A stretch of DNA of 32,883 nt, taken from contig DATMGU010000001.1 in NCBI GenBank assembly GCA_035555315.1, positions 1 to 32,883 of the forward strand, read 5' to 3'. Position 1 is the first letter of the stretch; each line of letters opens with the position of its first letter. The translations under genes were made by a program, and so were the position numbers. The stretch comes from DATMGU01 sp035555315 (lineage in GTDB: Bacteria; Pseudomonadota; Alphaproteobacteria; ATCC43930; CGMCC-115725). Under the pieces are notes generated by a model. That model was not told the DNA's origin and did no database searches. It worked only from the letters and a program-made list of their open reading frames with translations. Below, in pieces: positions 23,372-31,735 of this stretch.

Positions 23372-23515
23372 TTATGGCTCGCGGCGAACCGGCTGGTCCG
23401 GCTTTGCCTGACCGGCCTTACGCCGCGCCGTACGAACCGATCCGACGACGCCGACGACGACCAGCACGGCGGTCAGCAGGATAAGGAATACCTGCCAGAA
23501 ACCGATGATGACCAC
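23372..23515 (-). CDS. Short single-helix membrane protein in the tatA position
   Basis: A 47-codon frame from GTG 23515 (TTG starts at 23521 or 23557 would lengthen it). It encodes one hydrophobic helix, IIGFWQVFLILLTAVLVVVG, then a basic segment SVRTARRKAG and a polar tail. In related genomes tatA lies here, between scpB and tatB. The size, helix and basic tail are TatA-like, but the usual FG hinge, the LP step and a regular amphipathic helix are missing. It may be a degenerate TatA, a replacement, or an unrelated small membrane protein. Confidence 0.5.
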   Translation of the reverse strand: MVIIGFWQVFLILLTAVLVVVGVVGSVRTARRKAGQAKPDQPVRREP

Positions 23516-23639
23516 ATTCAAATTCCGCCCTGCTATCGGTATGCCAAACTGGCGCAACCATGGCAGAAAGGTAGCGACCCCGCAACGACGCCTGGTTATC
23601 TCGCCGCCGGCAATCCGGCAGTTCGCAAAGGTTCACATC

Positions 23640-24155
23640 ATGCGGCATGTCCCCACACTCGTCCTGATGCTCATGCTCGTCTCCCTGTCCGGCTGCGCCA
23701 CGCCGACCCCCTATCAGCCCGCTACCCCTGATGGGCGGGACGGCTATACGGTCCAGCGGATCGAGACCAATCGGTTCCGCATCTCGTTCAACGGCAATTC
23801 GGTCACCACCCGCCAGATGATAGACACCGATCTGCTGTACCTCGCGGCTGAGGTGACCGTGCAGAACGGCTTCGACTATTTCGTGGTGTTTGACCGCACG
23901 ATCGACAAGTCCACCAGCTATCAAACCACCCCCTCATCAAGCGCTTTCGGCGACAGCTTCGGCTGGGGCCATCGCGGTTATGTCAGCGCCTTCGGCGGCG
24001 GCGGGCTGACGACGCCGATCAGCGAATACGACGCCATCGCGGAAATCACCGCCTTCAAGGGGCAGAAGCCGGCGAACGACCCGCAGGCCTATGACGCCCG
24101 CGATGTTTTGGCGCAGCTCGGCCCGACGATCCTGCGGCCCACCAAACCCCAATAG
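23640..24155 (+). CDS. CC0125/CC1285-like lipoprotein
   Basis: A 171-residue protein with a lipoprotein signal, the lipobox LSGC falling at about residue 18. The mature part begins with TPTPYQPAT and contains GYTVQRIETNRFRISFNGNS and DLLYLAAEVTVQNGFDYFVV (partial quotes), which resembles the alphaproteobacterial CC0125/CC1285 lipoprotein family of unknown function. The middle is Ser/Gly-rich. The start ATG 23640 begins the signal peptide and has AAAGG upstream. It is on the plus strand, breaking the otherwise minus-strand scpB-to-tatB stretch, and is convergent with scpB 16 bases away. Confidence 0.85.
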   Translation: MRHVPTLVLMLMLVSLSGCATPTPYQPATPDGRDGYTVQRIETNRFRISFNGNSVTTRQMIDTDLLYLAAEVTVQNGFDYFVVFDRTIDKSTSYQTTPSSSAFGDSFGWGHRGYVSAFGGGGLTTPISEYDAIAEITAFKGQKPANDPQAYDARDVLAQLGPTILRPTKPQ

Positions 24156-24171
24156 GCCAAATCCCCTTAGA

Positions 24172-24816
24172 TCAAAGCTCCTGCTCGGGCTCCTCGCCGG
24201 TATCCGAGGGTGTCATGTCGCCGAGCGAAACGGACTGCCGGGCGTCGAGCAGGCCGGCGGAGCGCAACTCCTCCAAGCCCGGCAGGTCGGCGAGGCCGTT
24301 CAGACCGAAATGCTCCAGAAACCCTTGGGTCGTCACCCAGGTGATCGGCCGGCCAGGACTATCCTTGCGGCCCTTGGGCTGCACCCAGCCGGCTTCCATC
24401 AGGCTGTCCAGCGTGCCGCGATGGATCGTGACGCCTCGGATTTCCTCGATCTCGCCGCGCGTCACCGGCTGGTGATAGGCGACGATCGCCAGCGTCTCGA
24501 CCGCGGCGCGGGTCAGCTTGCGGGGCTCGACCCGCTCGGCGGCCAGTTGGCCGGCGAGATCGGGGGCCGTCCGGAAAATCCAGCCGCCGGCGATCCGCAG
24601 CAGGTTGACGCCGCGAAAGCGATAAGCCGCCTGCAGCTCCGCCAGCAAGGGCACCAAGTCCACACCCGGCGGCAGGCGCAGCGCAAGATCGGCCTCGGTT
24701 ACCGGCCGGGCGGACGCGAACAGCACCGCCTCGATCAGCCGGCCGGCATGCGAGCGAAGCGCCACGGTCTCCGCCCCAGCCTCGACGGGCCTATCGGGTT
24801 CCGGCTCGGTCATCAC
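24172..24816 (-). CDS. scpB: Segregation and condensation protein B
   Basis: A 214-residue winged-helix protein that with ScpA and SMC condenses the chromosome. It starts with RLIEAVLFASARPVTEADLA and holds the second winged-helix signature LTRAAVETLAIVAYHQPVTRGEIEEIRGV (in part: LAIVAYHQPVTR). The C-terminal tail is acidic. The start overlaps the scpA stop by four bases, consistent with translational coupling. Confidence 0.95.
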   Translation of the reverse strand: MMTEPEPDRPVEAGAETVALRSHAGRLIEAVLFASARPVTEADLALRLPPGVDLVPLLAELQAAYRFRGVNLLRIAGGWIFRTAPDLAGQLAAERVEPRKLTRAAVETLAIVAYHQPVTRGEIEEIRGVTIHRGTLDSLMEAGWVQPKGRKDSPGRPITWVTTQGFLEHFGLNGLADLPGLEELRSAGLLDARQSVSLGDMTPSDTGEEPEQEL

Positions 24817-25616
24817 GCTGTCGGCCGCGCCGCGCGCAGATAGAGCGGCTCGAAAGCGCCGTCCTGGCGCAGCTCGATCCGGCCCGCTTTGACCAGCTCC
24901 AGACTGGCGGCGAAGGTGGCCGCGATCGCCGATCGCTCGATCGTGCCGCCGCGCAGATGGGGCGGCAGAAAACTCGCGAGCCGGCGCCAGTCGGTCGCAC
25001 CGCCGATCAAGCCCGACAGCCGGCGCAAGGCGTCGTCGATCGAGAAATACTCCGGTGGCCGGATCTGCAGCACCGTGCCGGTCTGGCGCGCCTGATGTGC
25101 GCCATAGGCCTTCAGCAGGTCGTAGAGGCTCAGCGCATAAACCGGCCGCGTCGTGACGGTGAACGCCTCCGGAGCGCCGCGGCCGAAGCTGTCGCGACCG
25201 AGCAGCGAGCCGGCCAGCAGTTCGCTGCCAGCCCGGCGCATCGCCTCCAGCCGCTGCAGCCGGAAGGTCAGTTCGGCCGCGAGTTCGGGTCCGCTCGGCT
25301 CGTCATCGGGCGGCGGGTCGGGCAACAGCAGCCGGGATTTGAGATAGGCCAGCCACGCCGCCATGACCAGGTAATCGGCGGCGAGTTCCAGGCGCAGCCG
25401 GTGCGCCGTGTTGATGAACGCCATGTACTGATCGGCCAAGGCGGCGATCGACAGATGGGCGAGATCGACCTTCTGGTCGCGCGCGAGGGTCAGCAGGACC
25501 GCGATCGGCCCTTCATAGCCCTCCAGATCGACGATCAGCTCGTCGGAGAGAGGCGAGGCGTTCGCGTGATCCGGCACATCCGGGGTAAAGGGCTGCATCG
25601 GGGCAAAGGGTTGCAT
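24813..25616 (-). CDS. scpA: Segregation and condensation protein A
   Basis: A 267-residue kleisin that bridges SMC heads. The conserved N-terminal segment DLEGYEGPIAVLLTLARDQK and the YLVMAAWLAYLKSRLLLP helix are diagnostic; the C-terminal winged helix includes VATFLALLELVK-like FAASLELVKAGRI. The first twelve residues are a duplicated MQPFAP/MQPFTP sequence produced by an 18-bp repeat that doubles the start codon, so translation could begin at 25616 or 25598. It follows the M50 protease by 7 bases. Confidence 0.94.
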   Translation of the reverse strand: MQPFAPMQPFTPDVPDHANASPLSDELIVDLEGYEGPIAVLLTLARDQKVDLAHLSIAALADQYMAFINTAHRLRLELAADYLVMAAWLAYLKSRLLLPDPPPDDEPSGPELAAELTFRLQRLEAMRRAGSELLAGSLLGRDSFGRGAPEAFTVTTRPVYALSLYDLLKAYGAHQARQTGTVLQIRPPEYFSIDDALRRLSGLIGGATDWRRLASFLPPHLRGGTIERSAIAATFAASLELVKAGRIELRQDGAFEPLYLRAARPTA

Positions 25617-25617
25617 C
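25582..25617. repeat. 18-bp direct repeat duplicating the scpA start region
   Basis: Two copies (25582-25599 and 25600-25617) differ at 2 of 18 positions. Each contains an in-frame ATG of scpA on the minus strand, giving the duplicated MQPF peptide. The period of 18 keeps the frame. Confidence 0.85.
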
Positions 25618-25623
25618 CTGGGC

Positions 25624-26313
25624 TCAATCCACCCCGGTCAGCGAGGCGATCCCCCGCAGCAACCACTCCGCCGGAACGCCGACCAGCCAGGAGAACAGGT
25701 TGAGATCGACGCCGATCTGCCGGCCGATCAGCGGCAGCAGGAACACGCCGCCCATGACGATCAACAGCCCATACCGCTCGAGCTGGCCGTATTTGAAGGC
25801 CAAGCGGTTCGGCAGCAGCCCGAACACCACCCGGCCGCCATCCAGCGGCGGAATCGGCAGCATGTTAAAAACCGCCAGCAAAACATTGATATTCGCTGAG
25901 TTTATCAGGTTCAACATGGTCCAGTTCGCGGCGACCGGCGGCAGATAGCGCACCAGGTGCAACAGAACAGCCGACAGCACGGCGAGCAGGATGTTCGTGA
26001 CCGGCCCGGCCAGCGCCACCCAGATCATGTCCCGCTTCGGATTGCGCAAATTACGGAAATCCACCGGCACCGGCTTCGCATAGCCGAACAGCACACCGCC
26101 CAGCAGCAACAGCATGCCCGGAAGAATCACGGTACCGAACGGGTCGATATGCTTCACCGGGTTGAACGTCACCCGGCCGAGCAGCCAGGCGGTCCGGTCG
26201 CCGAATTGCTTGGCGACGAAGCCATGAGCGGCCTCGTGGAAGGTGACCGCGATGATGATCGGGATGATCCAGACCGACAACTCGCGGATCAGCACCGGCA
26301 GGGAATGGTTCAT
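25624..26313 (-). CDS. Site-2 protease family (M50) membrane metalloprotease
   Basis: A 229-residue integral membrane protease. The zinc motif HEAAH (His26, Glu27, His30) lies in the first helix and the third-ligand motif MLPIPPLDGG further on, as in the short S2P/YwhC-type proteins. Four to five other hydrophobic segments are visible. Family members cut within or near membranes; the target here is unknown. The start 26313 overlaps the nagZ stop (ATGA) and has no competing conserved upstream sequence. The gene lies between nagZ and scpA in one continuous operon. Confidence 0.93.
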   Translation of the reverse strand: MNHSLPVLIRELSVWIIPIIIAVTFHEAAHGFVAKQFGDRTAWLLGRVTFNPVKHIDPFGTVILPGMLLLLGGVLFGYAKPVPVDFRNLRNPKRDMIWVALAGPVTNILLAVLSAVLLHLVRYLPPVAANWTMLNLINSANINVLLAVFNMLPIPPLDGGRVVFGLLPNRLAFKYGQLERYGLLIVMGGVFLLPLIGRQIGVDLNLFSWLVGVPAEWLLRGIASLTGVD

Positions 26314-27362
26314 ATCGCGGCGCTCGCGAGCAAGCCGTCGAGTTCGGCCAGCAGCGCCGCGCGGTCGATCGGTTGCGCCGGCCTCAGAAGGGCGTTTGCC
26401 CGATCGATCCGGGCGAGCCCGGCGGCGTCGATCGGCCGGCTGTTGGCCGCGATTTCGGTCATCTCGGCGAGATCGCCATTGCAGTGCAGCAGCACGTCGC
26501 AACCGGCGGCCAGTGCGGCCGCCGCGCGCGATCCGACGGTGCCGGACAGCGCCCGCATGGAGAGGTCATCCGACAGCAAGACGCCGTCGAAGCCGATCCG
26601 CCGGCGGATCACGGTCTGGATCACCCCCTTCGACAGCGTCGCGACATGGGCCGGGTCGATCGCCGTGAAGACGACATGCGCGGTCATCCCATAGGGCAGG
26701 TCGCGCAGCGCGTGAAACGGCGCGAAATCGGTGCGGCTAAGCTCGTCCGCCGGCGTGGTCACGGTCGGACAGGCCAGATGGCTATCGACCGAGGCGCGGC
26801 CGTGACCGGGCAAGTGCTTGGCGACCGGCAGCACGCCGCCGGCCAGCAGCCCCTCGGCCACCGCGCGGCCGAGGGCGGCGATACCGATCGGCTCGTCGCC
26901 ATGGGCGCGGTCGCCGATGATCGGATCGGCCTCGTCGACCGGCAGGTCGAGCACCGGCGCGCAATCCACCGTGATGCCGAGCGGCTGAAGCTCGGCCGCG
27001 ATCAGCCGCGCGTTGATCCAGGCGGCCCGGATGCCGGCCTCGGGATCGCGCCGCCACAGGCCGGCGAACCGGGCGGCCGGCGGTGCCGCGCGCCACCGCG
27101 GCGGCTTCAACCGCTGGACGCGGCCGCCCTCCTGATCGATCAGCACCGGGGCATCCGGCCGACCGGCCGCCTCGCGCAGTTCATCGACCAGCGCGCGGAT
27201 CTGCTGGGGATCGACGCAGTTGCGCTGAAACAGGATGAAACCGAGCGGATCGCTGTCCCGGAAGAAGCCCCGCTCGTCCTGGGTCAGCGCCGGACCGGAG
27301 CAGCCGAAGATGACGGCGCTCGGCGATGCCGTCCTGCCGCTAGCCGGCCTATCACTTGACAA
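26310..27362 (-). CDS. nagZ: Beta-N-acetylhexosaminidase NagZ
   Basis: A 350-residue glycoside hydrolase family 3 enzyme that removes GlcNAc from anhydromuropeptides during cell-wall recycling. It shows GFILFQRN near the N-terminus, IDQEGGRVQRL, the signature KHLPGHGRASVDSH, whose aspartate and histidine form the acid/base pair, and LLSDDLSM with the nucleophile aspartate. The start is a TTG at 27362 overlapping the SPOR-gene stop; no better in-frame start precedes the conserved AVIFGCSG. Coupled translation with the upstream gene is likely. NagA and NagB downstream could use the released sugar after phosphorylation. Confidence 0.93.
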   Translation of the reverse strand: MSSDRPASGRTASPSAVIFGCSGPALTQDERGFFRDSDPLGFILFQRNCVDPQQIRALVDELREAAGRPDAPVLIDQEGGRVQRLKPPRWRAAPPAARFAGLWRRDPEAGIRAAWINARLIAAELQPLGITVDCAPVLDLPVDEADPIIGDRAHGDEPIGIAALGRAVAEGLLAGGVLPVAKHLPGHGRASVDSHLACPTVTTPADELSRTDFAPFHALRDLPYGMTAHVVFTAIDPAHVATLSKGVIQTVIRRRIGFDGVLLSDDLSMRALSGTVGSRAAAALAAGCDVLLHCNGDLAEMTEIAANSRPIDAAGLARIDRANALLRPAQPIDRAALLAELDGLLASAAI

Positions 27363-28317
27363 GAATGCACGCGACGTTGCGCTGCTTCAGCTCCGTGCAC
27401 AGCTTTTCGGCGGTCGCGGCATCGGCGATCGGGCCGGCCTGCACCCGGTAATAGATGCCCCGGTCGCCGAGATCGGCCCGCACGGTCGCGGCCGAATAGC
27501 TGCCGAGCAGGTCGCTATTGGCGCGCTTCAACCGCTCCCACTCCTGCTTGGCGGTATCCTCGGTCCGCGTCGCCGCGAGTTGCAGCCGGATGCCGCCGGC
27601 CGACGACGCGGCGGCGACCGTGGCCGGCGCGGGGGTTGAGGCCGGAGCCGGGGTTGGAGAAGGTGCTGGGGTTGGAGAAGGCGCCGGCGACGCGGCACCC
27701 TGGGCGCGCAAGGGGATCGGCGCCCCCGGTTTGGGCGCGACGAGCGACGGTGCCGCGGGCGCCGCCAAGGTACCGCCGGTCGTCGCGGGCTTCGGTGGCT
27801 CCGGCGCCTGCGGGACGCTGGCGATCTGCGGCGGTTGCGCGACCGATTGAGGCGGTGCTGCCGGCGGTGGGACGGCCGGCTGAGCGGGGGCCACGGGCGG
27901 CGGTGACGCGGCGGCCGCATCCGGGCTGGGCGCCGGCTTCGCCAGAGGCGTCTCGGGCGGCGGCAACAGCCGCTCCACCTTGGCATCCGGCTGGCCGGAG
28001 CCCGCATCGGCCCCGGCGCCGGTCGCCGGTCGTTCCTTGGTCGCCTGCTGGTCGGCACGGATCAGCGGCACGGTGCCGCCCGGGGCGCCGCCGCCACGGG
28101 TATAGGCCAGCCACAAGCCGCCGGCGCAGATCCCCATCACCACCAGGGTGACGGTCGTCCGCCATAGGCCGAAGCGCGATTTCGGCGGCAAGGGCTCGGG
28201 CATGCCCTCCCCGGCCGGATCGTAATAGTCGCCGGCATCATAGCCGTGATCGCCATGACCATCGCCTTCGGGATCGCGCTGATCCGGATCGGCGGGCCCC
28301 AGCCTGAATTTCACCAT
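27352..28317 (-). CDS. SPOR-domain membrane protein
   Basis: A 321-residue bitopic envelope protein. It has a charged cytoplasmic head, one membrane helix (about 53-70, TTVTLVVMGICAGGLWLAY), a long Pro/Ala linker and a C-terminal SPOR domain (about 245-321, IRLQLAATRTEDTAKQEWERL to YYRVQAGPIADAATAEKLC, partial). SPOR domains bind denuded glycan strands at the division septum, so a septal role is likely. The linker contains an 18-bp repeat encoding PAPSPTPAPSPT. It lies between argS and nagZ in the same operon. Confidence 0.92.
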   Translation of the reverse strand: MVKFRLGPADPDQRDPEGDGHGDHGYDAGDYYDPAGEGMPEPLPPKSRFGLWRTTVTLVVMGICAGGLWLAYTRGGGAPGGTVPLIRADQQATKERPATGAGADAGSGQPDAKVERLLPPPETPLAKPAPSPDAAAASPPPVAPAQPAVPPPAAPPQSVAQPPQIASVPQAPEPPKPATTGGTLAAPAAPSLVAPKPGAPIPLRAQGAASPAPSPTPAPSPTPAPASTPAPATVAAASSAGGIRLQLAATRTEDTAKQEWERLKRANSDLLGSYSAATVRADLGDRGIYYRVQAGPIADAATAEKLCTELKQRNVACILVK

Positions 28318-28353
28318 CTGAATGTCAATCCGACTGTCACCGGCATACCTGCA

Positions 28354-30105
28354 TCAGCGCATCTCCATCACGGGCTCGACGCCGAACACGGCCAGCGCCG
28401 AACCGATCACCACGGCGACGGCCTGGACCAGCGCCAGACGGGCCAGTGTCGCCGGATGGTCATCCGCGATGATGAACCGCAAGCTCGCATCGTCCTTGCC
28501 CTTGTTCCACAAGCCGTGGAACGCCGCCGCCACATCATACAGATAGAACGCGACACGGTGCGGTTCATGGGCCTCCGCGGCACTTTCGACCTGCCGGGGC
28601 CAGGACGCCAGCAAGCGAATCAAGGCCAATTCGGCGGGATCGGTCAGCAGACCCAGCGGGGCCGAGGCCAGTTGGTCCATCGCCAGCGCGTCTTTCAGCT
28701 CGACTCGGGCGTGGCGCAGCACGGATTGCGCCCGGGCATGGGCGTATTGGACGTACCAGACCATGTTGTCCTTGGACTGCTCGGTGACCTTGGCGAAGTC
28801 GAAATCGAGCGTCTGGTCGTTCTTGCGGGTCAGCATGATGAAGCGGACGAGGTCCCGGCCGACTTCCTCGACGACCTCGCGCAGGGTGATGAACGTGCCG
28901 GCGCGTTTCGACATGCGCACCGGCTGGCCGTCCTTGGTGAGGTTGACCAGCTGGCACAGCTTCACGTCGAGGGCGGCATGCCCCTCGCTGATCGCCTTGA
29001 CCGCCGCCTGCATGCGCTTGACATAGCCGCCATGATCGGCGCCCAGCACGTCGATGAGGTTGGTGAAGCCACGGCTGACCTTGTCGAAATGATAGGCGAT
29101 ATCCGCCGCGAAATAGGTCCAGCTGCCGTCGGATTTCTTCAGCGGCCGGTCGATATCGTCGCCGAATTGGGTGGAGCGGAACAGCACCTGGGGCCGCGGC
29201 TCCCAATCCTCGGGCAGCTTGCCCTTCGGCGGGTCGAGCACGCCGGTATAGATCAGCCCGGCTTGTTCCAGCGTCGCGAAGGCGCGGTCGATGGCGCCCG
29301 ATTGGTGCAGGCTGAGTTCGGACACGAACGTCTCGTGGCGAACGCCCAGCTCGGCCAAATCCTCGCGGATCAGCACCATCATGCTCTCGACGGCGAAGCG
29401 CCGGAATTCCGGCAGCCAGTCCGCCTCCGGGGCGTTGTGCCAGCGCGCACCGTCGCGCGCGGCCAAAGCGGTGCCGACCGGTTTCAGATAATCGCCGGGA
29501 TAGAGCCCTTCCGGGATCTCGCCGATCGTCTCGCCCAGCGCCTCGCGGTAGCGCAGGTATACCGACCGCGCCAGCACATCGACCTGCGCGCCGGCGTCGT
29601 TGATGTAATATTCCCGGGTGACGGCGAAACCGGCCTTGGCCAGAAGGCCGGCCAAGGCGTCGCCGAACACCGCCCCCCGGGCATGCCCGACATGCATCGG
29701 TCCGGTTGGGTTGGCCGAGACGTATTCGAGATTGACCGGCCGGCCCTGCCCGACCGTCGAATCCCCGTAATGCCCGCCGGCCCGCAGGATCTCGGCCAGG
29801 CGCGCATGCCAGAAGCTGTCGCGCAGCCGCCAGTTCAAAAAGCCCGGTCCGGCGACCGTCACCTCGGTGACGTCCGGATGCCGGCGCAGCGGATCGGCGA
29901 CCAGTTCGGCGAAGGCCCGGGGCGCCAGCCCGGCGGGTTTGCCCAGCAGCATGGCGACATTGGTCGAGAGATCGCCGTGGGAGGCGTCGCGTGGCGGCTC
30001 GACCGTCGCCCGGCCGGCATGGAGACCGGCGGGCAGCCGCCCGTCGACGATGAGATTTTCGACGAGACGGACGATCTCGTGATGGAAATGCGTGAACAGG
30101 TTCAT
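28354..30105 (-). CDS. argS: Arginyl-tRNA synthetase
   Basis: A 583-residue class I synthetase charging tRNA-Arg. It has the N-terminal additional domain typical of ArgRS, the HIGH-type motif ANPTGPMHVGHARGAVFGD with HVGH at 138-141, and a KMSKS-type motif VRMSKRAGTFITLR followed by the anticodon-binding helical domain. Its C-terminus ends in the expected VFGVEPVMEMR. The ATG overlaps the dgt stop by 3 bases, so the two are translationally linked. Confidence 0.97.
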   Translation of the reverse strand: MNLFTHFHHEIVRLVENLIVDGRLPAGLHAGRATVEPPRDASHGDLSTNVAMLLGKPAGLAPRAFAELVADPLRRHPDVTEVTVAGPGFLNWRLRDSFWHARLAEILRAGGHYGDSTVGQGRPVNLEYVSANPTGPMHVGHARGAVFGDALAGLLAKAGFAVTREYYINDAGAQVDVLARSVYLRYREALGETIGEIPEGLYPGDYLKPVGTALAARDGARWHNAPEADWLPEFRRFAVESMMVLIREDLAELGVRHETFVSELSLHQSGAIDRAFATLEQAGLIYTGVLDPPKGKLPEDWEPRPQVLFRSTQFGDDIDRPLKKSDGSWTYFAADIAYHFDKVSRGFTNLIDVLGADHGGYVKRMQAAVKAISEGHAALDVKLCQLVNLTKDGQPVRMSKRAGTFITLREVVEEVGRDLVRFIMLTRKNDQTLDFDFAKVTEQSKDNMVWYVQYAHARAQSVLRHARVELKDALAMDQLASAPLGLLTDPAELALIRLLASWPRQVESAAEAHEPHRVAFYLYDVAAAFHGLWNKGKDDASLRFIIADDHPATLARLALVQAVAVVIGSALAVFGVEPVMEMR

Positions 30106-31277
30106 GGGGCGCTACTGAAAGTATCGAAAAGGCGGTGATGTTCGTCGAGCGCGAAGCGATCGGTCATCCCCGCGATGTAATCCGCGACAATGCGCGCCTG
30201 CCCTATCGGATCGGCATCGCCGATCGCCGTCTGCCACTCGGTCGGCAGGCAGTTGGGCTCGGTCGTGAACAGCTCGAACAGATCGCCGACCACACGGCGC
30301 GCCTTGGACGCCATGCGATTGACCTTGTAATGCCGGTACATCCGCGTGAACAGGAAATCCCGCAACACCCGATCATTCGCCAACATTTTGTCGGAAAAGC
30401 GGACGATCGACGCGCCATAGGCCCGTACCTCGTCCACATGCCGCACGCCGCTATCGGTGATCCGCGCGCCGGTCTCGGTCAGCAGATCCGACACCATGCG
30501 ATCGATCAGCCGGCGGATCGTCTCATGGACCAACCGTGGGCCCTGCAGCCCCGGATACCGATCGGTAACCTCGCGCAGCACCGGGCCGACCAGCGGCAAC
30601 TCCGCCAGATCGGCGACCGTGAACAGACCGGCGCGCAAGCCGTCATCGATATCGTGGTTGTTATAGGCGATGTCGTCGGACAGCGCCGTCAGCTGCGCCT
30701 CCAGGCTGGCATAGCTCGCCAGGCCGAGATCCCAGCCCTGCTGAAACGCGGCGATGGTCTCCGGGATCGGCTTACCCGTGCCCGTGAGCGGGCCGTTATG
30801 CTTGACGGTACCTTCCAGCGTTTCCCAGGTCAGGTTGAGGCCGTCGAAATCGGCGTAGCGCTGCTCCAGCCGGGTCAGCACCCGGAACGTCTGGTCGTTG
30901 TGGTCGAAGCCGCCCTGGGCCGCCATGGCCCGGTCCAGCGCATCCTCCCCCGCATGGCCGAACGGCGGATGGCCCAGATCATGGGCCAAGGCCAGCGCCT
31001 CGCACAGATCCTCGTCGAGACGCAGGGTGCGCGCCATGCTCCGGGCGATCTGCGCCACCTCCAGGCTATGCGTCAGGCGGGTCCGGTAATGATCGCCCTC
31101 GTGATAGACGAAGACCTGCGTCTTGTATTTCAGCCGCCGGAACGCCGCCGAATGGATGATCCGGTCCCGGTCGCGCTGAAACACCGAGCGCGTCGGGCTT
31201 TCCGGCTCGGCCACCAACCGGCCACGGCTGTCCTCCGGCCGGCAGGCATAGGGGGCGAGGATATCGGACCGAGTCAT
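30102..31277 (-). CDS. dgt: Deoxyguanosinetriphosphate triphosphohydrolase-like protein
   Basis: A 391-residue HD-domain dNTP triphosphohydrolase that would cleave dNTPs into nucleoside and triphosphate. HD-type residues are His70 (RTRLTHSLEVAQIAR), His99-Asp100 (ALAHDLGHPPFGHAGE) and the later aspartate in DDIAYNNHDIDDG. The N-terminus RDRDRIIHSAAFRRLKYKTQV is also characteristic. It is the first gene of the dgt-argS-SPOR-nagZ-M50-scpA-scpB unit. The 224-base gap upstream carries two short repeat arrays and the start of the toxin-like unit on the other strand. Confidence 0.95.
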   Translation of the reverse strand: MTRSDILAPYACRPEDSRGRLVAEPESPTRSVFQRDRDRIIHSAAFRRLKYKTQVFVYHEGDHYRTRLTHSLEVAQIARSMARTLRLDEDLCEALALAHDLGHPPFGHAGEDALDRAMAAQGGFDHNDQTFRVLTRLEQRYADFDGLNLTWETLEGTVKHNGPLTGTGKPIPETIAAFQQGWDLGLASYASLEAQLTALSDDIAYNNHDIDDGLRAGLFTVADLAELPLVGPVLREVTDRYPGLQGPRLVHETIRRLIDRMVSDLLTETGARITDSGVRHVDEVRAYGASIVRFSDKMLANDRVLRDFLFTRMYRHYKVNRMASKARRVVGDLFELFTTEPNCLPTEWQTAIGDADPIGQARIVADYIAGMTDRFALDEHHRLFDTFSSAP

Positions 31278-31309
31278 GCCCGGACCCTACAGGCGGCCAC
31301 CCCCGCAGT

Positions 31310-31337
31310 GCAACCGAACAGGCGCAATCCAACAGGC
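31310..31337. repeat. 14-bp direct repeat
   Basis: Copies at 31310-31323 and 31324-31337 differ at 2 of 14 positions (GCAACCGAACAGGC and GCAATCCAACAGGC). They lie directly upstream of dgt. Confidence 0.6.
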
Positions 31338-31377
31338 GGGGGCAGCCCGACGGGTGGCAACACTTCGGATGCTGGCA

Positions 31378-31407
31378 TGGTTTGATCGTGCCTGGTTTGA
31401 TCGTGCG
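31378..31407. repeat. 15-bp direct repeat before the two-gene toxin-like unit
   Basis: Copies at 31378-31392 and 31393-31407 agree at 14 of 15 positions (TGGTTTGATCGTGC core). They end directly at the candidate -35 box for the plus-strand operon and might be regulator sites. Confidence 0.7.
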
Positions 31408-31436
31408 TTGGTCAATAACCATGTGCTGCTATAGGG
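31408..31436 (+). promoter_or_regulatory. Candidate promoter of the toxin-like operon
   Basis: TTGGTC (31408-31413) is followed after 16 bases by TATAGG (31430-31435), a moderate sigma70-like pair, 66 bases before the first start codon at 31502. The boxes are imperfect. Confidence 0.35.
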
Positions 31437-31501
31437 TGTCGTGGCACGCGGCTCTCGGCACAGTCGAAATTGGCCCATCAATTGCCACTCAGAGGCTCAG
31501 G

Positions 31502-31735
31502 ATGACGGTGCTGGATCAGGCGGACGAGCTGGACAAGCTTTGGCACAGCGTTCCAAAGCTTTTGGAGCAGGATGAAGGCTGGGCGTTGCGCGAGGTATTG
31601 GAGGCCGGCGTCGCCGGTTACACGCGCGATGTCGATACGCCAGAGGGCCTGCTGATCCGGCACAACCCCGATGGTACGCGGCAATTGGTGCGCATCCATC
31701 TCGACGGCCCGGACACGGTCATCCGCGCATTGTGA
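31502..31735 (+). CDS. Small acidic protein, candidate antitoxin
   Basis: A 77-residue protein from ATG 31502 (CAGG directly before). It is acidic and mostly helical at first (VLDQADELDKLWHSVPKLLEQDEGWALREVLEAG, partial), with a beta-rich end (GLLIRHNPDGTRQLVRIHLDG). There is no helix-turn-helix or known antitoxin domain that I recognise. Its stop overlaps the start of the Zeta-like gene (GTGA), a coupling typical of antitoxin-toxin pairs. Role inferred from context only. Confidence 0.65.
   Translation: MTVLDQADELDKLWHSVPKLLEQDEGWALREVLEAGVAGYTRDVDTPEGLLIRHNPDGTRQLVRIHLDGPDTVIRAL

Noticed and set aside
28246..30138. 630-codon open frame on the plus strand
   Set aside because: It runs antisense to argS and the start of the SPOR gene, both unambiguous. 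Composition is shadow-like and no domain is seen.
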